Positions 53,040-62,154 of a stretch of 64,000 nt of DNA are shown piece by piece. The position numbers and the translations under genes are program-made. The stretch's first letter is position 1. Each line of letters begins with the position of its first letter. The stretch is from Lentzea sp. NEAU-D7 (GTDB lineage Bacteria; Actinomycetota; Actinomycetes; Mycobacteriales; Pseudonocardiaceae). The notes under the pieces were generated by a model. The model ran no database searches. It was not told where the DNA came from and saw only the letters and a program-made list of their open reading frames with translations. The stretch covers positions 25,278-89,277 of the forward strand of contig NZ_JAPJDL010000030.1 in the NCBI RefSeq assembly GCF_026242055.1. Direction: 5' to 3'.

Positions 53040-53310
53040 GGCCTACGAAGAGGATGTAGGGCTGCCCCTTGACATCGACGCCATCTCGATGATCCTCGGC
53101 GTGATCGGCAAACCACGCCGCCGGCCACGGCAGCTCTACGTCGACCGTAGCTACGACCACGACAAGTACCGGCGCCTGATCCGCACCAGCCGGATCGCAC
53201 CCGTCATGTCCCGCGGCGTCGGCATCGCTCCGGGGCTCGGCACGGTCCGCTGGCCGGTCGAACGCACCAGCCCGAGTGCTGCACGGAATCCGAACCTCAA
53301 CGATTCCTAA
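53040..53310 (+). mobile_element. IS5-family transposase fragment
   Basis: The segment reads A-I-S-M-I-L-G-V-I-G-K-P-R-R-R-P-R, then L-Y-V-D-R-S-Y-D-H-D-K-Y-R-R-L-I-R-T-S-R and G-L-G-T-V-R-W-P-V-E-R-T, the second-Asp to Glu region of an IS5-type DDE transposase. Both ends are lost. The same blocks occur on the minus strand at 55890-56640, so both derive from one IS type. Confidence 0.8.
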
Positions 53311-54073
53311 ACGCACGGCAAGTTCGACAGCGCCATCTCCGGGCAAGCACTCGACGAGTCGTGCACAGCCTGAGAACCACATTCAAGGTCATTCCTGTAC
53401 GAGTCGGACAGATTGACGGCGAGCACATCGAAATGCCCGTTCACCGCCAGACGACAATCCCGCCGACTCGAAGTTGTGCCGCCACAGGCGGGTTGATCGG
53501 CCCGCAAAGGTGATCACCCGTCCGGTGACGGGTCACGGCCAGCATGAACTCCCTGCGGGTGCGCCGTCCGGAGAAGGTCACAGCTGAAGGCTCGTCGGTC
53601 CCTGCGTCCTGCGACGGGCAACCAGCGAGTCACCGGCGACCAGGGCGCACGGAATGAGCACGCTGGTGACGAAGCGGTCGGGACCGCGGCGGTGATCGCG
53701 GCCTGATCCTGACGATTCATGTCGCCCGTCCTCGTACTGCCGATTCCCTCGAAGACGATCGCCCGTGCCTGAACGACGGTTCGGCAGTAGTTCGTTCGCC
53801 GGAGCCATGACGAGCGTGGCTTCGTGCAGTTCCTGGCGTCGGGAAGTGGCGCGTACTCGGCAAGGTCCGCTATCGCCGCCTGTTCGACGTCTGTCCGGGC
53901 ATCATCTGGCTTTGCTTCAACGAACCGATCGCATGTCAACCTCGAGCAGGTGCCGATGGGGTCGATCTAAGGGGAATCGGCGGGCGGCCGCTCGGATGCG
54001 GCTGATGATGGGTTCGAGTCAGCCACGGCCTTCGTCCACCGACGACTTGAACGTGCGACCTTTCTGAGGATTA
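53311..54073. other. 0.76-kb gap without a supported gene
   Basis: A minus-strand reading (53514-53939) is open for 141 codons but shows no domain. Its codon pattern is irregular, and I leave it uncalled. Confidence 0.35.
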
Positions 54074-55339
54074 TCACAACACGAAGCTGACTTCAACCCG
54101 GAAGGGCTTGTCTGCTGATTCTCTCTCCTTTTTCTCGTAAACTACTTGATGGTCATCGTTGATGACCATTTCATACTCGTGGCGTCCATTCAGTAGCTCA
54201 TCGATATATCTAGCAGCGTCGTCACGCGAGAAGTGCCCGAGAAACTCAACTCTCGCCGTCATGTCCTGTCTGTTGCCGTGAACTGCGCAATTGGGGTTCA
54301 CGCCAAGACCTCTAGGTGGTGCGTACCAAGCGTAATTATCAGAATTCGCATATCGTACATCCGACTCGTAGGCAAGCGCTGGTCCGGACCCTTTAAAGTC
54401 ACCTATCAGGAATGGTGCTTCGATCACGTCCGGCCGATGCCAGCAATCGAAGTGGAACGAGTTCGTGCCGAGTATGCCGTACTCCAGTAAATCGATCGAG
54501 ATCACCTTGAGGGAATTGATGTCGAAGTTCTCAACTTTGGGGAAGTCGCTGTAACCAGTATCCTGCAGTACAGTGACAGCTGGATTGAAAACCGCATTGT
54601 CAACAGCGGTCCCCATTCTCTTCGTAGGGGCTTCGATGAGCTCTCTGGAAATCCCGTGATCCAGCAGAAACCATTTGATGGCGTCGTTCATGAAGAGATG
54701 GCGCCGAGTATCTTGATCGTAAGAAAGAAAAAGACTCTCCAGGTACCCTTCGCGGGCCGCTACGTCAAATTCACTCAAGACAGCGTCGTAGCCGCGGGCG
54801 AACCTGTGACCTGGAAGGGCTTCTGCAGACAAGCCCTTATCGCGGTTCTTCCGGTAACTGGGCACCCGGGCTCTCTCTGCGGCGTCGAGTCCGTCAGATT
54901 CAGCTCGGGCATTGACGCCGATGAACGCACCGCCCTTTTCTTTCAGGTTGAGTGCAAGGCATGCTCCCCAGTGCAGCACGTTGCAATCACTCCATCTGCC
55001 GTCTGCCAGGACGTCGCCGAGGTGGACGGGCTCGTCGCTTTCCGGAAGGAGGAGTTGCTTATATTTTCCGGCAAGCTCATCGATTGTCGAGATGTCAATG
55101 GTGTCGAGGCGGTCCGGGGGAGACAGTTTATAGTTTGGACATGTGCTCCCGCCATGAACCACCCACCGTTCCAACTTGCTCAGTTGGTCGCCGAGAGTCT
55201 CGACGAGCTGCCCAACTTCATCCGGCAGCAGCTTCGCGAATTCAGCGTAGAACCACAGCTCTCGATCGGCCGGCAGCTCGATGTAGCCGTCTTCAGGGCT
55301 CCAGCTCCCGTGCCCCGAAAGGATCAACTGATATGTCAA
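54074..55339 (-). CDS. GHG/Stv-like family protein 3 (function unknown)
   Basis: The 421-residue product starts at a TTG with AAGGAG upstream. It opens Y-Q-L-I-L-S-G-H-G-S-W and has the strand I-E-L-P-A-D-R-E-L-W-F-Y-A. C-P-N-Y-K-L-S-P-P-D follows near residue 68, then V-H-L-G-D-V-L and V-L-H-W-G-A-C (about 115-140). This is the copy closest to the Stv-domain pattern I recall (GHG, N-Y-x-L-S-P, W-x-A-C). The C-terminal ~260 residues form a different, mixed alpha/beta region with H-F-D-C-W-H-R-P-D-V and a Tyr-rich loop (Y-A-N-S-D-N-Y-A-W-Y), ending in a likely beta-strand. It is AT-richer than its flanks and stands alone between IS5 remnants. Confidence 0.7.
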   Translation of the reverse strand: MTYQLILSGHGSWSPEDGYIELPADRELWFYAEFAKLLPDEVGQLVETLGDQLSKLERWVVHGGSTCPNYKLSPPDRLDTIDISTIDELAGKYKQLLLPESDEPVHLGDVLADGRWSDCNVLHWGACLALNLKEKGGAFIGVNARAESDGLDAAERARVPSYRKNRDKGLSAEALPGHRFARGYDAVLSEFDVAAREGYLESLFLSYDQDTRRHLFMNDAIKWFLLDHGISRELIEAPTKRMGTAVDNAVFNPAVTVLQDTGYSDFPKVENFDINSLKVISIDLLEYGILGTNSFHFDCWHRPDVIEAPFLIGDFKGSGPALAYESDVRYANSDNYAWYAPPRGLGVNPNCAVHGNRQDMTARVEFLGHFSRDDAARYIDELLNGRHEYEMVINDDHQVVYEKKERESADKPFRVEVSFVL

Positions 55340-55889
55340 CTAAATCACTCCTTCAAATTTCTTCTTCGACTTTATCGAGGTGACCAGGTCCATGATAAAC
55401 GGAAGGGCGCCTTCGGTCCTCACCTGAGAAGGCAGACTTAAGGGATGCGGTCCGGAAAAGCGCGCCAGTACCGCGCAGTGAGTACATCCTGACGACCAGT
55501 GCACGCCAGCTTTCCTGTAAGACCAAGCTTGTTACGCCGCAGAATCTCGTCACAGGTTCACCTCCTGTATCGACCTTGTTTCCGCAACAGTGCAGGCACC
55601 AGGAACTACGGATAGTTGATGCCCACTCGGTCTAGAAGCCGGGCGGTAGAGGCACGTGACGGCGAATGCTGCCGCGAACAGGTTGAAGCACAGGAGATCG
55701 GAGACCGTCGAACCTGCGGTGGTGTCAGCGGTGCACGTTTCCGTCACATCGTTGAGCGTGCGGTGAAGTCGACATGAGTGCGACGCGTCTCCTGCCCAGT
55801 GGCCAGAGGATCCGATCTGCCGCGTTTGCGGGGTCTTCGTGGGCTGGCTCGGTCACCGACGGCGCAGCGGGGAGTGGCTTGGGGCAGGT
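55340..55889. other. 0.55-kb upstream region of GHG protein 3
   Basis: There are two short minus-strand readings (55353-55553 and 55550-55747). The latter contains a hydrophobic stretch (F-N-L-F-A-A-A-F-A-V-T-C-L). Neither has strong support. Confidence 0.35.
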
Positions 55890-56640
55890 GCAGCGCGTTG
55901 TGTCATGGGCGCTGTCCGTGGGCCTGGAGCCGTCGAAACTCTTTGAGCCAGGCGAAGGTGCATTCGACCGGCCAGCGGACTGTGCCGAGCCCCGGAGCGA
56001 TGTGGACGCCGCGGGGCAGTGACTGGTGCGATCCGGCTGGTGCGGATCAGGCGCGGGTTCTTGTCGTGGTCGTAGCCACGGTCGGCGTAGAGCCGCCGTG
56101 GCCGGCGGCGTGGTTTGCCGATCACGCCGAGGATCGTCGGGATGGCGTCGATGAGCGGGATCAGCTGGGTGACGTCATTGCGGTGCTCGCCGGAGCGTGA
56201 CGGCCAGCGGGACGCCGATGGCGTCGGTGATCAGGTGGTGCTTGGAGCCGGGCTTGCGGCGGTCGACCGGGCTCGGCCCGGTGCGGTCCCTCTTTGAGCG
56301 CGCGCAGGTGGGTGGAGTCGACCAGGGCGGCGGACAGACCCAGCAGCCCGACGGCGCGCAGTTCGGCGAGCAGCAGCGCATGCAGTTGCTGCCAGACGCC
56401 GGCCTCGTGCCACTCGGTCAACCGACGTCAGCAGGTCGAACCCGAGGCACCGAACGAGGAGGTAGGCAGACGGTTCCAGCAGGTTCCGGAACGCACCGCG
56501 TAGAGAATGCCTCCAACGCATCCCTTCATCGGCACGTCTACGGCCCGGAGAGCGAAAACATCTCAGTGACGTCGGGATCAACGGTTCCAGCCGAGCCCAC
56601 AGCTCGTGGGTCAAGGCCTTTTCATGCACAACGCGATCTT
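55890..56640 (-). mobile_element. IS5-family element, decayed transposase
   Basis: The minus strand begins near 56629 with L-T-H-E-L-W-A-R-L-E-P-L-I-P and G-M-R-W-R-H-S-L-R-G-A-F-R. It continues in another frame with G-V-W-Q-Q-L-H-A-L-L-L-A-E-L and A-A-L-V-D-S-T-H-L-R-A (first Asp). It then has G-K-P-R-R-R-P-R-R-L-Y-A-D-R-G-Y-D-H-D-K (second Asp) at about 56110. At least two frameshifts are present. Confidence 0.8.
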
Positions 56641-56697
56641 GGAATGTCCTGTCCCACAGACAAGGCCAAACGCCAACTTATTTTGCACCGGTCACTT

Positions 56698-56951
56698 AGT
56701 GCCTGTTTCCGAGCTACTGAGGTTGTGTGAGTCGTCGGACGGTGATGCGGATCATCGACCATCGGACCATTGCTTCGTGGTGGTGGCGTAGTCGTTCGTA
56801 GTCACGGACGCAGCGGTGGTGGTTGGTGATCCATGCCAGGGTCCGTTCCACCACCCATCGCCGTGGCAGCACGGTGAAGTGCGGCAGGTCGGGCCGTTTC
56901 ACTATCTCGAGGGTCAGCGCCAGTGTCGTGCGTGCCCAGTCGAGCAGGGGT
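56698..56951 (-). mobile_element. Truncated copy of the 57-58 kb IS5-family element
   Basis: The sequence from its terminal repeat (56698-56715) to about 56951 is nearly identical to the reverse complement of the end of the complete element (57865-58118); I noticed one difference. It encodes the last 62 residues, V-V-E-R-T-L-A-W-I-T and so on. The match stops within the run of four G (56948-56951), the position where the complete copy has its frameshift. Confidence 0.85.
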
Positions 56952-57108
56952 CCACGAGCCGACGCCGATCGAGTAACTCCGTTTCCCTGGGGTGTCCGAT
57001 TCCCCTTGCCGCGACACAGATGTCAGTAAGGAGGGCACCGCTACTTCGAGCAGGCCAGACCCCCTTTTAGCCACTCCTCGCGCGGTGCTCAGCGAGACGC
57101 ATGCCATG

Positions 57109-58118
57109 AGTGCCTGTTTCCGAGCTTGATCGGGTGAGTGCCATGTTGTGGGCAGACGAAGGAACTCCTGGTAGATCGGACGTTGTCGAAGCGCCGCTCT
57201 GCCAGGAGTTCCGTTGTTATCGTGCCCGATCCCCGCGGGCGGTTCCACCGCGGGGCCCGCTTGTTGCCGCTTGGCCACCACCCATCAGCCCAGTCCACGG
57301 ACGAACCGATATCCCACCGACCTCACCGACGCCCAGTGGGCCGAGCTCGATGCGCTGCTGCCCGCCCCGGCCTGCCTGGCCGGTCGGGGCGGACGATGGG
57401 AGAAGTACTGCCGCCGGCTGATCGTCGACGCGATCCTCTACGTGGTCGACAATGGCATCAAGTGGCGGGCCCTGCCCGCCGACTTCCCGCCTTGGCCCAC
57501 GGTCTACAAGCGCTTCACCGCCTGGGAGAAGGCCGGTACGACCCAGCGACTGCTGGACGCACTGCGAGATCGGGTCCGGCTGGCCGACGGACGGGCCGCC
57601 GCGCCGTCGGCGGCGATCATCGACTCCCAGTCCGTGCGCGCCGCACCCACCGTGGCCGCGTCGACTCGCGGGTACGACGCGGGAAAGAAGGTCCAAGGAC
57701 GCAAGCGCCACATCGCCGTGGACACCCTGGGCCTGCTGATCACGGTGCTGGTGACCCCGGCATCCACATCGGACAGAATCGCCGCCCGCTCCCTGTTGCG
57801 GCGCCTGCGATCCGCCGCGGGCCGGCGAGTCCGGCTGGTCTGGGCCGACGGCGGCTACACAGGAACCCCTGCTCGACTGGGCACGCACGACACTGGCGCT
57901 GACCCTCGAGATAGTGAAACGGCCCGACCTGCCGCACTTCACCGTGCTGCCACGGCGATGGGTGGTGGAACGGACCCTGGCATGGATCACCAACCACCAC
58001 CGCTGCGTCCGTGACTACGAACGACTACGCCACCACCACGAAGCAATGGTCCGATGGTCGATGATCCGCGTCACCGTCCGACGACTCACACAACCTCAGT
58101 AGCTCGGAAACAGGCACT
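57109..58118 (+). mobile_element. Complete IS5-family element with 18-bp terminal repeats
   Basis: AGTGCCTGTTTCCGAGCT at 57109-57126 is the exact reverse complement of 58101-58118, giving a 1010-bp element. It contains one transposase region in two frames. Sequence quality and near-identity to the truncated copy indicate a recent arrival compared with the other IS remnants. The target duplication is not obvious. Confidence 0.85.
57214..58102 (+). pseudogene. IS5-family transposase, split by one frameshift
   Basis: The first frame (to about 57865) has Y-P-T-D-L-T-D-A-Q-W-A-E-L-D, G-I-K-W-R-A-L-P-A-D-F-P-P-W, I-I-D-S-Q-S-V-R-A (first Asp) and W-A-D-G-G-Y-T-G (second Asp). The second frame continues L-L-D-W-A-R-T-T-L-A-L, R-R-W-V-V-E-R-T-L-A-W (Glu) and ends R-R-L-T-Q-P-Q. 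The switch is at CCCC (57866-57869). Some IS5/IS427 elements use programmed frameshifting, usually -1; here a +1 change is needed, so a true indel or sequencing error is as likely. Confidence 0.8.
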
Positions 58119-58191
58119 TAGAGGCGTAGGTGCGGGAGCCGACCGCGGCTGTGGGGTCGACAAGGCGATCCGCCACAGCCGCGCTCTGAGC

Positions 58192-59361
58192 TCAGCTGAG
58201 GGACTTGGAGCCGGTAGGGGAGAACGGGCAGTTGGAGGTGCGTTCAGCGGCCGTCATCGGTCGCTGGTCGAAGAGGAAGTTCACGGCACCTTCGTCGATC
58301 GGGCGATGGGCGACCATGGACTTCGTCCACTGCTTGTTGTACCAACTGGACTTGTCGAGCTTGTCGTAGTTGAGGGTCCACATGCCGGTTAGTTGTTGTT
58401 CGGCGATCGCGCTGCGCAGGATGCCCAGAGAGCCGGGCTTGAGCTCGTGGGTGGCGTCGTAGGTCTGTTGCTGGGTGGTGGCGAACTCCTGCCCGAACGC
58501 AATGGACAGCGCGGACTCGAGGTTCACGGGCAGAATCGAGCCCGAGCCGACCGTCACCGACAATGTCTGGCCGAAGGAGTAGGTCGACGACCTGGTGATC
58601 GAGTCGGAGAAGTTGACCTGCTGGGGGAGCGGGCTGCAGTTCCAGCCCATCATCACGTCCTTCCAATGCCTGGGGATGTACTCCAGCTCGCCCTCCTGTT
58701 TGAACGTGCAGCGGACCCCTGGCGCGCCCTTGCCGCACACCTGGGCCGCCGTGGAGTCGGGCATACCACCGTGCAGGGACAGTCCGCTCGTGAGGTTGCG
58801 GTGGGGGGCCGCGAGATCGGCGGCCACCGCGACGCCGCCCAGCACGTTCTTGGGGTTCTCCTGGCCACGACCGATGTCGCGGAAATGGGTGTCGTAGCAG
58901 TTGTTGTACGGCGCAAACGAGTTGATGCGATCGTTCCACCAGCTGTTCGGCGTCAGTCGAAGATCCCGGACGATGCGTTCCTCGCCCGGCTTGCAGGCGG
59001 CGTCGCCGTACACCACGAGCGAGTGGCCGCGCCAGTCCGGGCGTTCGAACTCGATCGAAAGGATCTTGCGACCGGCGCGGGAGTTGTTGATGGACCTCGT
59101 GATGGTGTTATCGAGAATCGCGCTCCGCGGGTCGTTCCGGTACGCGGAGGCATTGACCGTGCCTCCGGACGCAAACGCGACCGCCTGGTCGAAGTGAGGG
59201 AAGCACTCCGCTCCGATGTCCGGTCCCGCGGCGGTCGTGGCGCGGATGGCGCAGTTCAGCACCGGGCCGCCGTCGGTGGCGCCAGCCGGCAGGCCGGTCG
59301 CGGCCAATGCGGAAACCACCGCGGCGGCAGTGAAGGACGTGCGCCTCAACATTTTCTTCAT
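58192..59361 (-). CDS. Secreted protein, possible aerolysin-like beta-pore-former
   Basis: The 389-residue product has a clean signal peptide (K-K-M-L-R-R, hydrophobic A-A-A-V-V-S-A-L-A-A, cleavage after P-A-G-A). The N-terminal half contains several Cys (C-F-P-H-F, N-N-C-Y-D-T-H-F) and P-D-W-R-G-H-S-L-V-V-Y-G-D. Residues about 255-325 alternate Ser/Thr with hydrophobics: F-S-D-S-I-T-R-S-S-T-Y-S-F-G, then L-S-V-T-V-G-S-G-S-I and F-A-T-T-Q-Q-Q-T-Y-D. This amphipathic, serine-threonine-rich, glycine-turn pattern is what aerolysin/ETX-MTX2 insertion loops look like. I see no other diagnostic motif, so the fold is a hypothesis. It sits next to the IS5 element, and its own 5' region extends to 59757. 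Confidence 0.65.
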   Translation of the reverse strand: MKKMLRRTSFTAAAVVSALAATGLPAGATDGGPVLNCAIRATTAAGPDIGAECFPHFDQAVAFASGGTVNASAYRNDPRSAILDNTITRSINNSRAGRKILSIEFERPDWRGHSLVVYGDAACKPGEERIVRDLRLTPNSWWNDRINSFAPYNNCYDTHFRDIGRGQENPKNVLGGVAVAADLAAPHRNLTSGLSLHGGMPDSTAAQVCGKGAPGVRCTFKQEGELEYIPRHWKDVMMGWNCSPLPQQVNFSDSITRSSTYSFGQTLSVTVGSGSILPVNLESALSIAFGQEFATTQQQTYDATHELKPGSLGILRSAIAEQQLTGMWTLNYDKLDKSSWYNKQWTKSMVAHRPIDEGAVNFLFDQRPMTAAERTSNCPFSPTGSKSLS

Positions 59362-59757
59362 TGAGCATTACCTCTTCTTGAAAAACGCGTGTTGATCCAC
59401 AGCGGACCAGCGGGTCGTCTGCGTCGTCAAGAGGTGTTGTTGAGTTGCTCACAGCGCTGGGCAAGTGTGCCCAATGTGATGGGCACTGTTGCCTGGAGGC
59501 TTGTTTAGTCTGCGAGATATACTTGTCGCCCACTCCGGTTGGTGTCTTGCGAATGCCGATTTGAATCTGCGAAGTAGTTGAGCACCGCGACCTCACGAGA
59601 TTGAGTGCCATCGATTATTTTAAACCGTCCGGTGAATCGCTGTCGCGTCGCTCGTGGCCGCCTTTTCCCGGCCGATGATACAAGTATCGATGTTCAGCGC
59701 AGGGGTCGCTGCATTGATCAGCGGAAGTCGTCCGAGCTTGCCGCCCCATTTCTTGAG
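59362..59757. other. Upstream region of the secreted protein gene
   Basis: No gene is supported. The first part must hold the promoter of the minus-strand gene starting at 59361. Confidence 0.4.
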
Positions 59758-60130
59758 CTAATTGACGGCCTTGCTCACGTTCACCTGACTGGACAGCTGT
59801 TCGAGGCGGTCTGCCTCCAGCTCGGGGTCGCGCTCAAGGTAACCAGAGTAGGCGGGGAATGCGCTCATCGGCTCGTCTGCGGGCTCTGGCGGGGGTGCGT
59901 CGCGGTCGGTGAAGAAGCCTTCGCGAAGGATGGCCAAGCCCTGATCGCAGGACAGCGGCAGGTGTTCTGATTCGAGGCTTCTCCCACTCTCTCGAAGCAA
60001 TCGAGTATTTCTTGCGCAGGTTCGCCGGCCGTCCGCTCTTTGGCGTCCTCGCAGTTCGCAATCTCAGTCGGCAGCAGCTGCGCGGCGTGGTGCCAGAAAT
60101 CCCACGGCTGCTGGCCGAGTTCGCAATCGC
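59758..60130 (-). pseudogene. Small acidic protein, probably frameshifted
   Basis: The C-terminal 75 codons read E-S-E-H-L-P-L-S-C-D-Q-G-L-A-I-L, F-F-T-D-R-D-A-P-P-P-E-P, and finish V-N-V-S-K-A-V-N. In a second frame upstream, D-C-E-L-G-Q-Q-P-W-D-F-W-H-H-A-A-Q-L-L-P and C-E-D-A-K-E-R-T-A-G-E read like the missing N-terminus. The shift is near 59990. The family is unknown. Confidence 0.35.
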
Positions 60131-60411
60131 ATGAAATCGCCTATTTCCTTGGAGGAGCTCGCATCTGACAGGCGTGAGGTCGAAACCTAGTTTAATCCGA
60201 AAGAATTATTCCGAACGGCTGCTGTTGCTTCATGAGCGGGCAGAACAGGTGTCTGACGGGGCGCGGGGAGGTCATCTATTTCGGATATTCGACCGTCCCT
60301 TTCGGACGTTGTTGGTGCGTCAACGGGCAGGCCGCTGGTGCTAGGCATCACACGTCTGTGGTTGGTCTGATCGATGGCGGATGCCACGGCGTGTGGATGT
60401 TAGGTGGAGAG

Positions 60412-62040
60412 ATGACGGTCTACCTGGTTGGTCATGGCGAGTACAGCGGTTCGCCCGTTGAGGTGCCGATGGGGAGACGAGTGTGCGTTTACGCCGAGGA
60501 CGGTACTTATTTGGCTCAGTACACCGGTATGGCGGTCATCGAGCCAGGCAACGAGGCATGTTCCTGGATGAAGGAGTACGCCTCATCCGGCTCCGCTGTG
60601 GCCAAAATGCCGAACTACGAACTGAAGCCACTCGACGACAACGAGCTACAGCGATTCATGACCGTTTACAGCTCCAAGATCAACGTTCAGTTCGTCGGCC
60701 AGGACCTGGTCGGCAGACTGTGCAACGGCGGTTCGTGCGCGAGTTCTGTGCATGAGTGCGAGGAGCACCTCGGAAAGGCAAAGGTGAAAGGAGAAGCTTG
60801 CGATCGCCCGCGTTGTTGGGGAGGTGTGCATCGATGTGGTGGCCTGTTCGCGAAGATCGACGACATTGACATCCGTCTTGTCTGCTGTCTCGTTGCCACC
60901 GCGCAGGTCGGGCTGACGCAGAAGTTCACCACCGAGCTGTCCGGCACAGAGATCAAGCACGACGAGATGGGAGAGCGAGCCCGAGAGATCGCCGCCAGGC
61001 TGGTTGATCCCCGGTCCACTGCCGCAGAGAGCGCGATGGCGGAGTTGAGGGAGCTGGAGAGCAAGGATCCGCAGAATGTCGCGAAGTTGCTCGCCGCCAG
61101 CCAAAGCCTGCTGATCAGAGCCAACATCTACTCTGCGTTCGAATTCGTGCGGAGCGGCGTCACAGCTGATGCGCTCAATCACTGGATCGACGGTCTTCCG
61201 GAGGCCATCCGTGGCCCGGTCATCGAGAAGTTGCGGTCTGCCGACGTGGTGTCGCCCGACGCTCAGGACGGTGTTCCGGCGCACCTGGACTTCATGCGGG
61301 CTTTTTCGGTGCTCAGCCTCGACGAGCGGGCCGAGAGGTGGAGGCTGATCGAGTCCGAGCGAAAGGAAGAACTGCGCCAGAACCGGGCGATTCGGGCCTG
61401 GGAGGAGCAGCTGCTCGCCTTGATGGACGCGATGCGCGATGCTGTGCAGAAGAAAGATGTGGCACAGGCGCTCAACTTGCTCGCGATGGTGAGCGGAGGC
61501 GGATCGTCGCTGTCCGAATCGGACTCAGTCTCTCTGGCGGACACCAAAGACGCTGTGGGCTGCAGGGAATTGGCATTCTCCCGGCTCGAGTCAGATCAGG
61601 TCGACCGGGCAGCGGTGCGTGGCAGATTGACGGACTCGGCTCTGCAGATGCTGGCGAATCTTGGTTACACCGATGAGTATTTCTCGGCTCCTGTGACACC
61701 CGTCAGGGAAGTCAGGAAAACGATGCACGGACTGCCCTCGCCATCGCAGCATGAAGTCTCTATGGACGCTCCTCCAGATGAGGTCTTCGACGTCGAGCTG
61801 GCGAACCAGCTCGTACTGGCGGACAACGAAGTTCAGAACGAGGCACGCAGAGTCTACGTCTCACGGTACGGCGGTAAGATCGTTTTCGGATTGGAGAATT
61901 CAGAACTCGCCGAGGAGTCTTTCATCATTGAGAACGACGGTCTCGATCAGTTGATCGTGAGGTACGATCCGCAGTTGCCGAAAGAGGATCTCGTCGATGC
62001 GCTGGCGGAGGCCGGCTGTTACCTCGATTTCAAGGAGTGA
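60412..62040 (+). CDS. GHG/Stv-like family protein 4 (function unknown)
   Basis: The 542-residue product starts at the ATG at 60412 (GGAGAG upstream); the upstream extension to 60232 is not family-like. It opens T-V-Y-L-V-G-H-G-E-Y, then V-E-V-P-M-G-R-R-V-C-V-Y-A. M-P-N-Y-E-L-K-P-L-D is at 66-75, and G-V-H-R-C-G-G-L (Cys142) precedes L-V-C-C (158-159). The H-x-C-x-G and +16/17 Cys match proteins 1 and 2. From about 180 to 430 it is helical with armadillo-like repeats of Leu/Ala (A-M-A-E-L-R-E-L-E, N-V-A-K-L-L-A-A). The C-terminal 60 residues form a small alpha/beta unit ending A-G-C-Y-L-D-F-K-E. It lies 114 bases upstream of cds1 on the same strand, with higher GC than proteins 1-3. Confidence 0.72.
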   Translation: MTVYLVGHGEYSGSPVEVPMGRRVCVYAEDGTYLAQYTGMAVIEPGNEACSWMKEYASSGSAVAKMPNYELKPLDDNELQRFMTVYSSKINVQFVGQDLVGRLCNGGSCASSVHECEEHLGKAKVKGEACDRPRCWGGVHRCGGLFAKIDDIDIRLVCCLVATAQVGLTQKFTTELSGTEIKHDEMGERAREIAARLVDPRSTAAESAMAELRELESKDPQNVAKLLAASQSLLIRANIYSAFEFVRSGVTADALNHWIDGLPEAIRGPVIEKLRSADVVSPDAQDGVPAHLDFMRAFSVLSLDERAERWRLIESERKEELRQNRAIRAWEEQLLALMDAMRDAVQKKDVAQALNLLAMVSGGGSSLSESDSVSLADTKDAVGCRELAFSRLESDQVDRAAVRGRLTDSALQMLANLGYTDEYFSAPVTPVREVRKTMHGLPSPSQHEVSMDAPPDEVFDVELANQLVLADNEVQNEARRVYVSRYGGKIVFGLENSELAEESFIIENDGLDQLIVRYDPQLPKEDLVDALAEAGCYLDFKE

Positions 62041-62154
62041 GCTACTTCCCTGTCGTAGTGTCGGTAGGGCATGCTGCCAGTTTCCTTGGGGAATTTTACT
62101 CAATTCGCTTGGTGAACGGTGCTGTCTTTGAATTCTCTTGCCTAAGGTGGAGGT

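Noticed and set aside
53514..53939. 141-codon minus-strand reading
   Set aside because: No domain, no Shine-Dalgarno site and no family resemblance; it lies between an IS5 fragment and GHG protein 3 in apparently degraded DNA.
55550..55747. 65-codon reading with Cys and a hydrophobic core, considered as a RiPP precursor upstream of GHG protein 3
   Set aside because: No modification enzyme is nearby, no leader-like region is evident, and start support is weak.
57217..57993. 258-codon minus-strand reading opposite the IS5 transposase
   Set aside because: It is antisense to a transposase with all DDE motifs and is low-complexity.
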